From Buxus sempervirens (taxonomy: Eukaryota; Streptophyta; Magnoliopsida; Buxales; Buxaceae), in contig OX387195.1 in assembly GCA_947561395.2 (NCBI GenBank), positions 24,195,126 through 24,259,125 of the forward strand: a stretch of 64,000 nt of DNA, in the 5' to 3' direction. Every line of letters begins with the position of its first letter. Position 1 is the stretch's first letter. This document shows positions 12,832 through 22,044 of this stretch, one piece after another. Position numbers and translations under genes: made by a program. Under the pieces are notes generated by a model. The model searched no databases. It was not told where the DNA came from and worked only from the letters and a program-made list of their open reading frames with translations.

Positions 12832-13073
12832 TGTTCAGAAAATGAAGCAAGTTAAAGTACACCAAGCAGTAATCAAATCCATCACAGCCAATAAACATCA
12901 TCATGAAGGAAAGAAGACAAAAAGCAAAAAGAGTGCAAATCCTTTGTTGGCTTGTTCAGAAAATGAAGCAAGTTAAAGGGCACCAAGCATTAATCAAATC
13001 CCTCATAGCCAATAAACATCATCATGAAGGAAAGAAGATAAACAGCAAAAAGAGTGCAAATCCTTTGTTGGCT
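12832..13073. repeat. 121-bp tandem duplication in FLK leader intron
   Basis: Two copies with a 121-bp offset share long stretches, including GTTCAGAAAATGAAGCAAGT and AAAAAGAGTGCAAATCC, with scattered substitutions. The copies abut and lie about 150 bp upstream of the first FLK coding exon, in the intron of the 5' leader. Confidence 0.85.
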
Positions 13074-13139
13074 TGTTGCTTAAAAAGAAGTTTAATTAAC
13101 TGATTTCAGAAGGGCAACCTCAGCAGAGAGAGATAGAGA

Positions 13140-13141
<2 letters not shown>

Positions 13142-13176
<35 letters not shown>
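13142..13176. repeat. 35-nt poly(G) tract
   Basis: An uninterrupted run of 35 G follows a short GA-rich segment. On the FLK transcript strand it is poly(C). Runs this long are rare in plant DNA and prone to slippage, so the real length may differ from the assembly. Confidence 0.9.
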
Positions 13177-13177
<1 letters not shown>

Positions 13178-13651
13178 AGCTTTTGCTTTGCTTCTTAAAA
13201 GGAAGACCATTCCTTGCTTCTGTTACAGCAGCCCCATCTGTAAGAACCATCTCAAACAATATAACAGAATCCAAGACGCCAAATATTCCTATCTTCTGGA
13301 TGATTTTTTCTCTAACTGATGTTGAGTCAATAGGACCACAGAGATGACAGAAATTTAAAGTTTGGTATTGATATAATCACAAGATGCTTTACCAAATCAG
13401 ATCCACGTCCACTAAGCTTTAGGAGCAGGTATGGAACTAAAGAATCTAGCCCTACTAGGTTGTCAATTGTCATTGTTAAAGTATAAACACAACATCATTT
13501 GAAAACTAGAACAATATTGATAAGAAAAAAAAAACAGAATTATACAAAAAAATTACATGTCACAACTCAATCAGTGCAGTCAAAGCATCGAGGAAGCTAA
13601 GAAAGATCAATTCTGCTCTTACTAATATCTAAGAAGAACTCTTGCTCTCTC

Positions 13652-13870
13652 TTTTTTTTTTTAATGAAAGGTACTGTTATTATAAGAAATACAACAGAAC
13701 AGGCACTACTGAAAACTCCAGCTAAAAACAAGACTCATCACAACCAATACTACCATAACTACAAAAAAACAAAGAAGCACCACAAAATGACAGCCTTGGA
13801 GGAGGTTGAAAGAGGTATTCAAACCATCGTCCAAGGACATGAACAGGCAAGAAAAAGTCTTGCTCTTACT
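13652..13870 (-). mobile_element. possible 5'-truncated retroposon
   Basis: A T11 run at 13652-13662, read on the minus strand, looks like the poly(A) end of a retroposed fragment (...AGTACCTTTCATTAAAA). The upstream body has no recognised coding motif and no target duplication was found, so this is weak. Confidence 0.25.
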
Positions 13871-16099
13871 AATGTCTAAGAAAACCACTTCTAACACATG
13901 GGTAATAACTCTAGTTGCCTTAGCAAACAAATACAAATCTCAGCCCAAAAAAATATAATAAATGGGACCATGCAAGATCAGATCTTGTAAATTTCAAAGA
14001 CAGCCTAATATGATTTTGAAAACACTGCTATCTAGAAAGAGAAAAACAATTTAAAACAAAAGTACATATCTAAGGTACAAGATATCTTCTAGACCAGCTT
14101 TGGCCATGTGCAAAGTTATTTGAAGGATGGATGAGTCCCATTGTGAAGGATGACCAATCTCTTATCTTTTAATATATTATCAATCTCCTATTAAGTGATG
14201 ATCCACTCAATGTGTTTAATCCTATTAACTGTTGTCTGATTGTCAAAACAAACCTTCTTAAAACATGTAATTTTCAAGATCATCACTTGAAGAAATCATA
14301 TGACAAGCTGCATAGGCCACACCCCTATACTCTCCTTCCTGTACTGGATTTTCCCACCTTAATTTGCTGCTTACTCTACCAAGTAACCATATTTCCACCC
14401 ACAAATTACATGAAATTATTCACAATACCCACCTGGAAAAAAAAACTCCAACTTGTAATGTCAAAAATCAATCATCCATACAATATATTTCACTCACATA
14501 GAGAACTATAAACTTGGCCTAGCCAACCTGAAGCCCGCCCAAACCAAACCTAATAAGAATCCAGTTGGGCTGAGTCCAATAGGGTTTTGATTCGTAGCTT
14601 TAGACCTGAGACAGAAATCAGGTAATGGTCAGGTGGATGTTGTCCATACCAAAATAGTCCATCCTGGAATGACTGAGTTAAAATATATCGCAAATGTATA
14701 TAATAGAACATGTAGTTCTAATATCAGAGACATTAGATGGGTATTTCATCTTAAAGCTCATATCGCATTAACATTATGACAGTTTATACTTGAAAAAGTA
14801 TTTGTGTTGGTTCAGTGATTTTGGATAGAGTTTGGGCCATATTATTTTAGATTGGGAAAAGCTCCAACTGATTAGAGCCTCACCCAACCTGCTCTATCTT
14901 AAGCATTTCCACATCATCTCACAAACTTTATGGGCCATGGACCATAAATCTCCCCCCTGCCCTGAATTTACCCAGCAAATGTTGCTTCTTACTCCTCTTT
15001 AGATACCATATTCTACACACAAGTGTACACATACTGGAACTTGATTTTCAGTGTGATCAATGAACATCACAATTGGCATCTGAGAAGTCACAGGGCCCAC
15101 AGAGAAGTTGTTTTTTACCTACAAGTACACATCAAGTATCTTCAAATCATGAACACTGAGTAACAGAAGTCCAGAGCATTCTTGACAACAAGCTTTTTAT
15201 CTGCTAGTCCCACACCCAAAACTATTGATATGTGAAAATGGTAAAATCAATAGAAAGAACAAGAAGTAACTGTACATAGATTTATGTGGTTCAGTGTTGT
15301 GCCTACATCCATAAGAGAAAGGAAAGTTTTACGCTATTATTAAAAGAAATTTGGGTTGCAACTTATATTTCCAATCCCCAATTACAACAATTGAATGGTA
15401 TATTAAGAAAAATTCCCAAAATACCAACTAGCACAAACCCATGAGTCCTGTGATAAGTATATTTCAAAGAGAAAAAGGATTATAATTGTTTAATCATACA
15501 TGACGAAATCAGTCCAAGGCATATGTTAGACTTTTATAATGTCACCATGTTTCTTTGATGAAAATTCAAGACAAGGCCATTCATCGGTTTACTCATGCTC
15601 CTCAATCATAAACTCAACATTGTATGAAACAGACATTGAAAATCAATAATTAAAAAACAAGAGAAAGATGACAAATAATAAATTTTAGACTTGGGCAGAT
15701 CAACCCAATCAAACCAATAAGTTTGCAAATGCATCCCTGAGGGCCAATCTAGCTTCTTGTAGATCTAAAGACATATAAGTATGATTTAAGATTCTTTCTA
15801 CAATTAGGATTAAGGAATTCAACCTTAATATTGTTTCCCGAAGGCTTTTGAGGCTACGCCTTTGTAAGGAGACTCCGCACAAAATTTTCATATGTGTTTA
15901 ACACTAAAAACACTTTTTTTTTATATTTTCTCCCTCGTGCCCTTCTCCTTAGTCACGTACAAGTGTGCGTCTGTGTGCCAGTAGACACCGTCAAGTCTAG
16001 TGTTGCCTTGAGTTTGGTACATTAATTGGCATTATTCTAATAATGCTGTCCACCAGCTTGATCAAGACATTCAGAGCAAAAGTCCGTTATTACTGATCA

Positions 16100-16551
16100 A
16101 TTTCACTGCATTTAATAGATGTATGTGGATGGAGCCTCTACGGAAGATTGGTGTTGCATGGGTACTCTCAAAGAATCTAATGGAAATTTCTTTTCCTTGG
16201 CAAGAAGGGAAAGAGGATGTATCAAACTGCCTTCCATTGGAATTTATGGCTTTTATGGAGAGCAAGAAATAGACACATATTTGAGGATGAACACAGTAGT
16301 GCCTTCACCGCCATTAAGGGCATTATAACAGAGTTTCTGATTGGGTAACATCCAAGACTAACTTTAAACTCATATGGAAGAGTGACGTAGTTAGGGCATG
16401 GGCAACAGTAGCTAAGGATGTGTAAAAGGGCAAGGGGTGGGGTGAAACTTCAGTCTTGCTGTTCTCACTCGTCACTTGTGGATGAATTATACATTATTTT
16501 CCTCTTCTTTTCAATAAATTTTCCTTTCATGAGTTTAAAAAAAAAAAAAAA
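16100..16551 (+). mobile_element. 5'-truncated LINE 3' end with poly(A)
   Basis: Codons from 16238 to the stop at 16346-16348 encode a tail (WLLWRARNRHIFEDE...) typical of the C-terminus of plant L1 polyproteins. A short 3'UTR and a 15-nt A run (16537-16551) follow. It lies in the FLK leader intron, opposite in orientation to FLK. Confidence 0.6.
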
Positions 16552-17366
16552 GATTCCACAGCATTCACTGCAAAGAAAATTGGTTGGTACAAACCGATAT
16601 GGTTAACAACATATAGTTGTATTGCATCATCCATTTTACATCATATAAACACAATCACAACAACATTAATGAACACGTAGACAACATGAATGAACAAACA
16701 CAACATGTACCAGGCATTAGTTCAATAAACAAAGGAAAGAAGCATCATGAATATGTATCAAGCTCAGCTAATACATCCAGATCCCATTATTGAGTCACTA
16801 AAAGTTAACAAAAAACAAACTAAAAAAATCGAACCAAATATGATATGTTATCGGGAAAAAAAGGGAGAAGAACTTATCCAGCATTGAAAAATCAAAACGT
16901 ACGAAGCTATTATTAGAATAAAATAACAATAATTCCAAGGTGAAAGAAAAATAATGACACATAATAAGCGAAATGGGAGAATCCAGTAAACAAGAGAAAC
17001 ATTAATTGCGGTGAATCAATTTAAAATCCAGATGCAAAAAACTCTAAATCCGAAATTCACTAATTTCAAACTTCTCCAAAGTTGCAAATATCACTCTTAC
17101 CGTCTTTTTCCAGAGCGAGAAAACAAGAATAACCCTAATAAAAATTACACGTAATGTTGCCTGGGAAAGCCGGCAATTGAAGCAGTAGAGCGGCAGGGAA
17201 AACGAACATAAAGATAGAGAGAGAGAGACAGCGAGAGCCAGAAGGAGTAGAGAAAACGAGAAAGAGATAATAAAAACAAATAGCAAAAAAGAACAAGATC
17301 AAATAATGAACGAAGTGTATAACTGAAACCCTAGAAAGATAGACCAACAGGACCGTTTATACTTAC

Positions 17367-17480
17367 AGAAACGATGAAGAACTCCTCGATAGAGCAACGA
17401 TGGCGAACGCAGGCTTGTGTTTGTGTAGGGAATCTGATACCCGGAGAACATGATACCTACCAGAGCCCTTACATATAGAT
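17367..17480 (-). promoter_or_regulatory. probable FLK 5'UTR exon and promoter
   Basis: On the minus strand, GTTTCT|GTAAGTATA is an excellent donor (GT at 17365-17366). It would pair with the TTCAG acceptor at 12692-12693, 11 nt upstream of the FLK start codon. A CTATATG TATA-like box lies near 17472. This gives a short leader exon and a 4,675-bp leader intron (12692-17366). Cap-site data are absent, so this is an inference. Confidence 0.5.
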
Positions 17481-17741
17481 CTAAACAAGCCTTTCGAGGT
17501 CGCTTGATGTGTAACGTTAGGATTGGCTATAGTTGGGGCTCTGATCCAATCAAATGAAAACATGTCATAAGAGTACAAGATTATGGAAAATGGATATCCG
17601 GATAGTAATATCTCTTTTTGCTAACCAGTAACCAATTATCTAAAGGGCTCTATAGTACTCGGATCGGTAAATTTTTTTTTCTTCTGAAAATATCCTCATA
17701 ATGTCATTTTATTTTATATATTTGTGTCGATAATGTCATAA

Positions 17742-18064
17742 TGTAACACTCCGGACCCATACCTAACAAAATATTGTTTACTCTGGGGCCCTCACAGATT
17801 TGTTCTCAAGGTATAACACGAGAAAACTTCCTAGTGATCACCCATCCTAGTACTGCTCTCACCCGAACACGCTTAATTTCAAGGTTTCAAAGGGATTTAG
17901 TCTCGTGTTATACCTTAAAAGGCCTCTTGCTTACTAAAGGATCTTAAGATTACTTATAGCATCTTCAAGCGTTGTGAGATCCCAACCATATGCACATCCT
18001 TGCTTGGTAGCTCGTCAATAAGTCTACTCCTTCACCCTTCCACTCAAACAGTCAGGATGTCACA
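17742..18064 (-). mobile_element. Cassandra TRIM solo LTR carrying 5S rRNA sequence
   Basis: A 323-bp unit with TGT...ACA ends is flanked by a perfect 5-bp target duplication CATAA (17737-17741 and 18065-18069). Inside, on the minus strand, is a diverged 5S rRNA internal-promoter region, including AAGCGTG...GTACTAGGATGGGTGA (about 17840-17875). LTRs with embedded 5S rRNA are the hallmark of Cassandra terminal-repeat retrotransposons in miniature. Only one LTR is present, so it is a solo LTR left by recombination. It is not a functional 5S gene. Confidence 0.88.
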
Positions 18065-18563
18065 CATAATGTCATTTTATTTTATTATAATGAGCTTAAT
18101 TTACATGCCACCTTTCAAATTCAAATAATTTTTTTACCAAGTGCTAACCTAGCATTCTCAATATTAACATATTGCATAATTCCAAATTTAAGAAATACAA
18201 AAAAAAATTAGACAACTGTTAATGTATGCAACAAAACGTCATACATGTCATTGGGAATTATTCAAATTAAAGTATTATATATTCGATTGGCCTCAAATGG
18301 ATAGTCTAAGTTATTCAAATTATCCTTCCCAATATGATATTATAAGACCTTATGGTATGGTATGCCTAGGGATGAAAACGGCTTAGTTAAGACTAATAAA
18401 CCAAACCCATTACATGTATATAGATATTTAAGTTAGACCATCAACTAGCTAAGGATGGTTTGGTTTTGGTTTCCATTATGGCCGTCCTTGCGCCTAACTT
18501 ATGATATGAAAAGCTTAAAAAAAAAAAAAAAGTAGAGGAGGAAGAGAGGACATGGGTAATTAA

Positions 18564-19107
18564 GGGTTTTTTATATTTATTTAGTTACATTATGATGTAT
18601 TTGCAGCTATATCCTTTTGTTATTTGTATTTATATCCCTCTATTTAACATAATTATTGCAGATGTACCCTTAACATTAAATTCTATTAATTTTTATTTTT
18701 TTATTAAATGACTCAAATAACCTTCTAAAAGACAAGAAAAAAATTTAAATAGCCAAGTTACTCTATGGCTAGGCTGCATTTCAATGAATAATTATCAATT
18801 AAGCGACTTAACATCAATAAGTGAAAATATATATTCAATAATATAATAATACAAGGATATATTCATTAATATAATAATACAAGGATGTAAATGAAAATAT
18901 AAGAAGATAAATGCAAAATATTTTTATCTTATTAGAAGGTTACTTTAGTCATTAAATAAAAATAAACAACAAAAGTTAATGGACTTTAACACTAAAGATG
19001 TGATTATAATATAAAATAGAGGGATATAAATATAAATATAAATATTAAAAGCAAGAGGATATAAATGCAGATATAATATAATATAAGGATATAGATGCAA
19101 AAAGCCC
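18564..19107. mobile_element. 544-bp AT-rich foldback MITE
   Basis: The ends GGGTTTTTT and AAAAAGCCC form an inverted pair, and the two halves are imperfect inverted copies over about 200 bp (for example TATATCCCTCTATTT against AAATAGAGGGATATA). A direct ATTAA flanks both ends (18559-18563 and 19108-19112) as a target duplication. A half-length relative lies at about 47.88-48.17 kb. Confidence 0.75.
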
Positions 19108-19116
19108 ATTAAGTTA

Positions 19117-19804
19117 GGGAAAATTAAGTTTTAGTTGTACTTTATAAAATAATTAAAATTTAGTCAGAACTTTGGGTTACTTTTAGGGGTGCAACTCGGT
19201 CCGGTTAAAATCGAACCCGAACCGACCCAAACTGACTTCGGTTCGGTTTCCGTCCAAAAATCCCTAAACCGAACTAGGTCGGTTCGGTTTCGGGTTTCAT
19301 GTTCGATAAACCGAACCGAACCGAATTTATATATATATTATAAGATTATATATATATTATAATATATAATCTATGTTTTATATATATATATAATATAATA
19401 TATGTTAAACTTTTTAAAGTTTATATTTAAACTTAAATGATATTACAAAAAAAACCTTTATTTGAGATAAAAATATATTGGTCCAAACCGAACCGAACCG
19501 AACCGAACCGAACCGAATAGTTTTCATGTAGTTCGGTTCGGTTCGGTTTGGGTTTCGGTTTTTTCATATATTTTCGGTTCGGTTTTCGGTTTAGTTGGTT
19601 CGGTTTTCAATTCGGTTCGGTTCGGTTCGGTTCAAGTATACATATTTTCGGTTTGGTCTTTGGGTTGACATCAACCCGGACCGAACCGAAACGAGTTGCA
19701 CCCCTACTTACTTTTGTTAAAGATTTCCTAAAAGCTGAAATGCATAACATTGATGACTTGATTTTAATTATTTTCAAAACATATCACTAGCAATTAATTT
19801 TTCC
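19117..19804. mobile_element. foldback MITE split by a hAT insertion
   Basis: The flanks of the hAT element at 19184-19706 are the two ends of another element: GGGAAAATTAAG at 19117 and CAATTAATTTTTCC ending at 19804. The left part closely resembles the left arm of the foldback element at 29.93-30.36 kb (TTTAGTCAG block), so the two are one family. The hAT insertion therefore happened later. Confidence 0.6.
19184..19706. mobile_element. non-autonomous hAT element with AACCG-rich arms
   Basis: Perfect inverted ends TAGGGGTGCAACTCG and CGAGTTGCACCCCTA are flanked by an 8-bp duplication with one mismatch (GTTACTTT at 19176-19183, CTTACTTT at 19707-19714). The end sequence and 8-bp duplication are typical of hAT elements. 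The arms are dense in GGTTC/GAACC units (CCGAACCGAACCGAACC), around an AT-rich core. It encodes no protein. Confidence 0.85.
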
Positions 19805-20159
19805 TTGATATTATATATTTTGACCTAAATGCCCTCCTTCTTCAACATTTCGACGTCTGTCTTCTCCCCTTTGCCCCTGCAAATCTCTCAGTCTTCCCCC
19901 TCTCCGATTCTTTCATTATCGCCTTCCTAGATTACCCGCCAGATTCAAAATTCGGTTGCTTCCCTCGAACTTCAACTCCTGCGTCTGATTGTTTGAATTT
20001 TTCCTGTCTCGAGACCCTAGTCAAGGTTACGAAATTTCTTCTTTTTCTCGAGAAGATTTGCTTCGGGTTTGGTTGCTTTCGAGGTTCTTTGTTTTTTCCT
20101 TTTTTTTCTCTTGGAAAGAGGGGTGAAGTTAGGTTTCTTGGTACAAGAGTCCCGTTCCT

Positions 20160-20206
20160 GACAGGTTGTATTGATCACTACCAAAAAAAAAGACAGGTTG
20201 TATTGA
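20160..20206 (+). repeat. micro-retroinsertion in Alba leader
   Basis: A 15-bp direct repeat (GACAGGTTGTATTGA at 20160-20174 and 20192-20206) flanks a 17-nt insert, TCACTACC plus nine A. This has the form of a minimal target-primed reverse-transcription product: target duplication, a few template bases and a poly(A) tail. It lies just upstream of the Alba start codon and duplicates the probable leader acceptor (CTGACAG). Confidence 0.75.
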
Positions 20207-20270
20207 CTTTATGGCGTCTGAATCTCCCATTGATAAGACATCAGCAGCCAGCTCCAAATCTGAGAAGCAA

Positions 20271-20318
20271 CGTATTCACGTCGCTTTTACAAAAAAAAAA
20301 AACACGTATTCACGTCGC
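20271..20318 (+). repeat. micro-retroinsertion breaking Alba exon 1
   Basis: CGTATTCACGTCGC occurs at 20271-20284 and 20305-20318, flanking a 20-nt insert made of TTTTAC, an A-run and CA. The net gain is 34 bp, which is not a multiple of three. Removing exactly those 34 bp in thought puts the ATG frame and the Alba frame in register, so this is the lesion. Confidence 0.8.
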
Positions 20319-20447
20319 CAATAAGTCAAAACTTTATTATGTGTGCCTCGCAGACGTAATCTCTTAACATTGCACATTTTTTTTTTTACATTTTTATTTG
20401 TGAATTTCTTGCGCTTGTTCTTGATTTGAAAATTTTTGAATAACTTA

Positions 20448-21217
20448 GGCTGCGTTTGCCATTGTTTTTTGCTTTTTCCTTTTTGGTTTATTTAAGCAAA
20501 ATCATGCTTCTCGAAACAATAAGCATGTTTAGTTATTACTTGTTTTTGTTTCTCATGATGAAGCAAAATTTTTGTACTTCTCATTTTTTATTTTTTGCTT
20601 CTTGTTACTAATCTAATACCAACAGCCTACTCTCACCACCATTGCCACTCACTACCATTACCAACCACCGCTATAAAATTACCCACCACCATCATTTACA
20701 CTTCGGCTGCCACCACTTCCATCAACTACCATCCATCCTTACTTCCCAACATGGGCACCACTACTAACACCACAGATCCACCCATCATTACACCTCATCC
20801 ACCATCACTAGTACCATTTATCATCCACTACCACTATCACCATAATCCACCACCACAACCCATCATCCCCATCATTACAATTACCAACAACATTTCCACC
20901 ATCACCCACCACCATCTACCTGTAGCACCAACACCGGCCTACCACCTCTATAGCCCCACCACGACTATCACCACACCCATCACCCCCACTACAAGCCACC
21001 CTTACCATAATAGTATATTTTGTCATAATATTAGCCAAGATGCAATTTTATTCTTTTGATAATATCAAACATGCTTTTTTTGTGTTTTTCAGCAGAAGTA
21101 AATGTGAACCAAAAGGTTTTGCTTCATAAGAAGATCTTCATAGAAGCAAAAGCAATCTAATTGCTTTTCTTGTTTTTTGAAGCAATAAGCAAAAAGCAAT
21201 GCCTAACGCATGCAACC
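20448..21217. mobile_element. PIF/Harbinger-like MITE with CCA-rich core
   Basis: A 770-bp element is flanked by TTA on both sides (20445-20447 and 21218-21220). Inverted ends start GGCTGCGTTTG and, from the other side, GGTTGCATGCG, followed by GCATTG...TTTTTTGCTT in both. The TTA duplication and end sequence fit Tourist/PIF-Harbinger elements. The core (about 20620-21010) is a G-poor run of CAC/CAT/ACC triplets that creates a 154-codon open frame rich in Thr, Pro and Ile; this is not a gene. It sits in Alba intron 1. Confidence 0.75.
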
Positions 21218-21885
21218 TTAGGATGTATTTTTAAGGTGTTTGTTGTTTCTTTTGTAGAAATACCTCACAAAGTACGGTGAGGTCGAGCTCTTTGAGGTCG
21301 GAAATAGTAATTTTGTTTGTTTCTTGCTATGTTTATTATCTGTATAATTTTTCATCCATTCTTACAATGCATTTGATTGCAGACATAAGCAAAGCAGTGG
21401 CCCTAGCAGAAACACTAAAGAGAGGCGGACTATTTGTTCAAAAGAGTAAGTTCTCATCATCTAAATGCTATCAGATTATATATGGAGCTTCCTTCTAAAT
21501 GTTTGTATTTTTTGGAAAATTGAACAGTGATTCGGACATCTACGGTAGATGTCACAGACGAGAGTAGACGCCCTTCCACAAGAGCTACGGTAAGTTTAGC
21601 TGTACATTCTTGTTTCCTGAGATTTTGATTTTTAAGCAGTTTGTTGCAACTTATTAAACAGTACAGGCTTCCCTTTTTATTATCAACACTCTGAAACTTT
21701 TCCCTTTTTATTAAAATACTCTAGCAAAGTGTGAGATGAACATGTTCCCGAATGATGACAATTAAACCATTCTAATTCCATTGATAAGGCAGGTGGAAGA
21801 AGAGTTCATAATAATTTTAACTGGGGCTGTTTTAGAAGCGCCCGAAGAAGGCCATCAGAGGATCATAGACTACTTGCTTAGCATT

Positions 21886-22041
21886 TACCAAACGGGTTTC
21901 TTGTCACATGTTTTCAAAATCTCAAAAAAAATTGATTGTTATCAAATGGGTTTCTTGTCACTTGTTTTCAAAAACCTAAAAACAGTTGTAACTGTTTTTA
22001 GTTTTCAAATTGTTTTAAAAAAAACGTTACCAAACGGCCTC
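21886..22041. mobile_element. MITE-like repeat at Alba 3' end
   Basis: A segment of about 54 bp (ACCAAACGGGTTTCTTGTCA...) occurs twice in tandem, then reaches an end reading GTTACCAAACGGCC. That end is typical of plant MITEs starting GGCCGTTTGGTAAC. It overlaps the last Alba exon, so part of the predicted C-terminus is probably repeat-derived. Confidence 0.5.
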
Positions 22042-22044
22042 TAA

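Larger units (their letters stand above)
20211..22044 (+). pseudogene. Alba-domain DNA/RNA-binding protein gene, frameshifted
   Basis: Exons 20211-20355, 21258-21306, 21383-21445, 21528-21589 and 21793 to at most 22044 have canonical splice sites and matching phases. They encode an Alba fold: RIHVANKSKLYYVCLAD, then KYGEVELFEVGN, ISKAVALAETLKRGG, and MIRTSTVDVTDES. Alba proteins bind nucleic acids; the plant members act in the nucleus and cytoplasm. The ATG at 20211 (MASESPIDK...) is in a different frame from the Alba core, because a 34-bp insertion (20285-20318, including a duplicated 14-mer) shifts it, giving a stop within about 20 codons. No other ATG opens the Alba frame in exon 1. The last exon runs into MITE-like repeat after the IIDYLLSIYQ segment, so the C-terminus may also be altered. 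Intact introns show it is not a retrocopy. From memory, the Arabidopsis neighbour of FLK, AT3G04620, is an Alba gene. An assembly error in the A12 run could produce the same frameshift. Confidence 0.8.

Noticed and set aside
17812-17916. A genuine 5S rRNA gene on the minus strand
   Set aside because: The 5S match is diverged and lies inside a unit with LTR ends and target duplications, so it belongs to a Cassandra solo LTR.
20595-21059. 154-codon ORF rich in Thr, Pro and Ile
   Set aside because: It is the triplet-repeat core of a MITE inside an Alba intron, and the open frame begins at a non-ATG codon or chance site.
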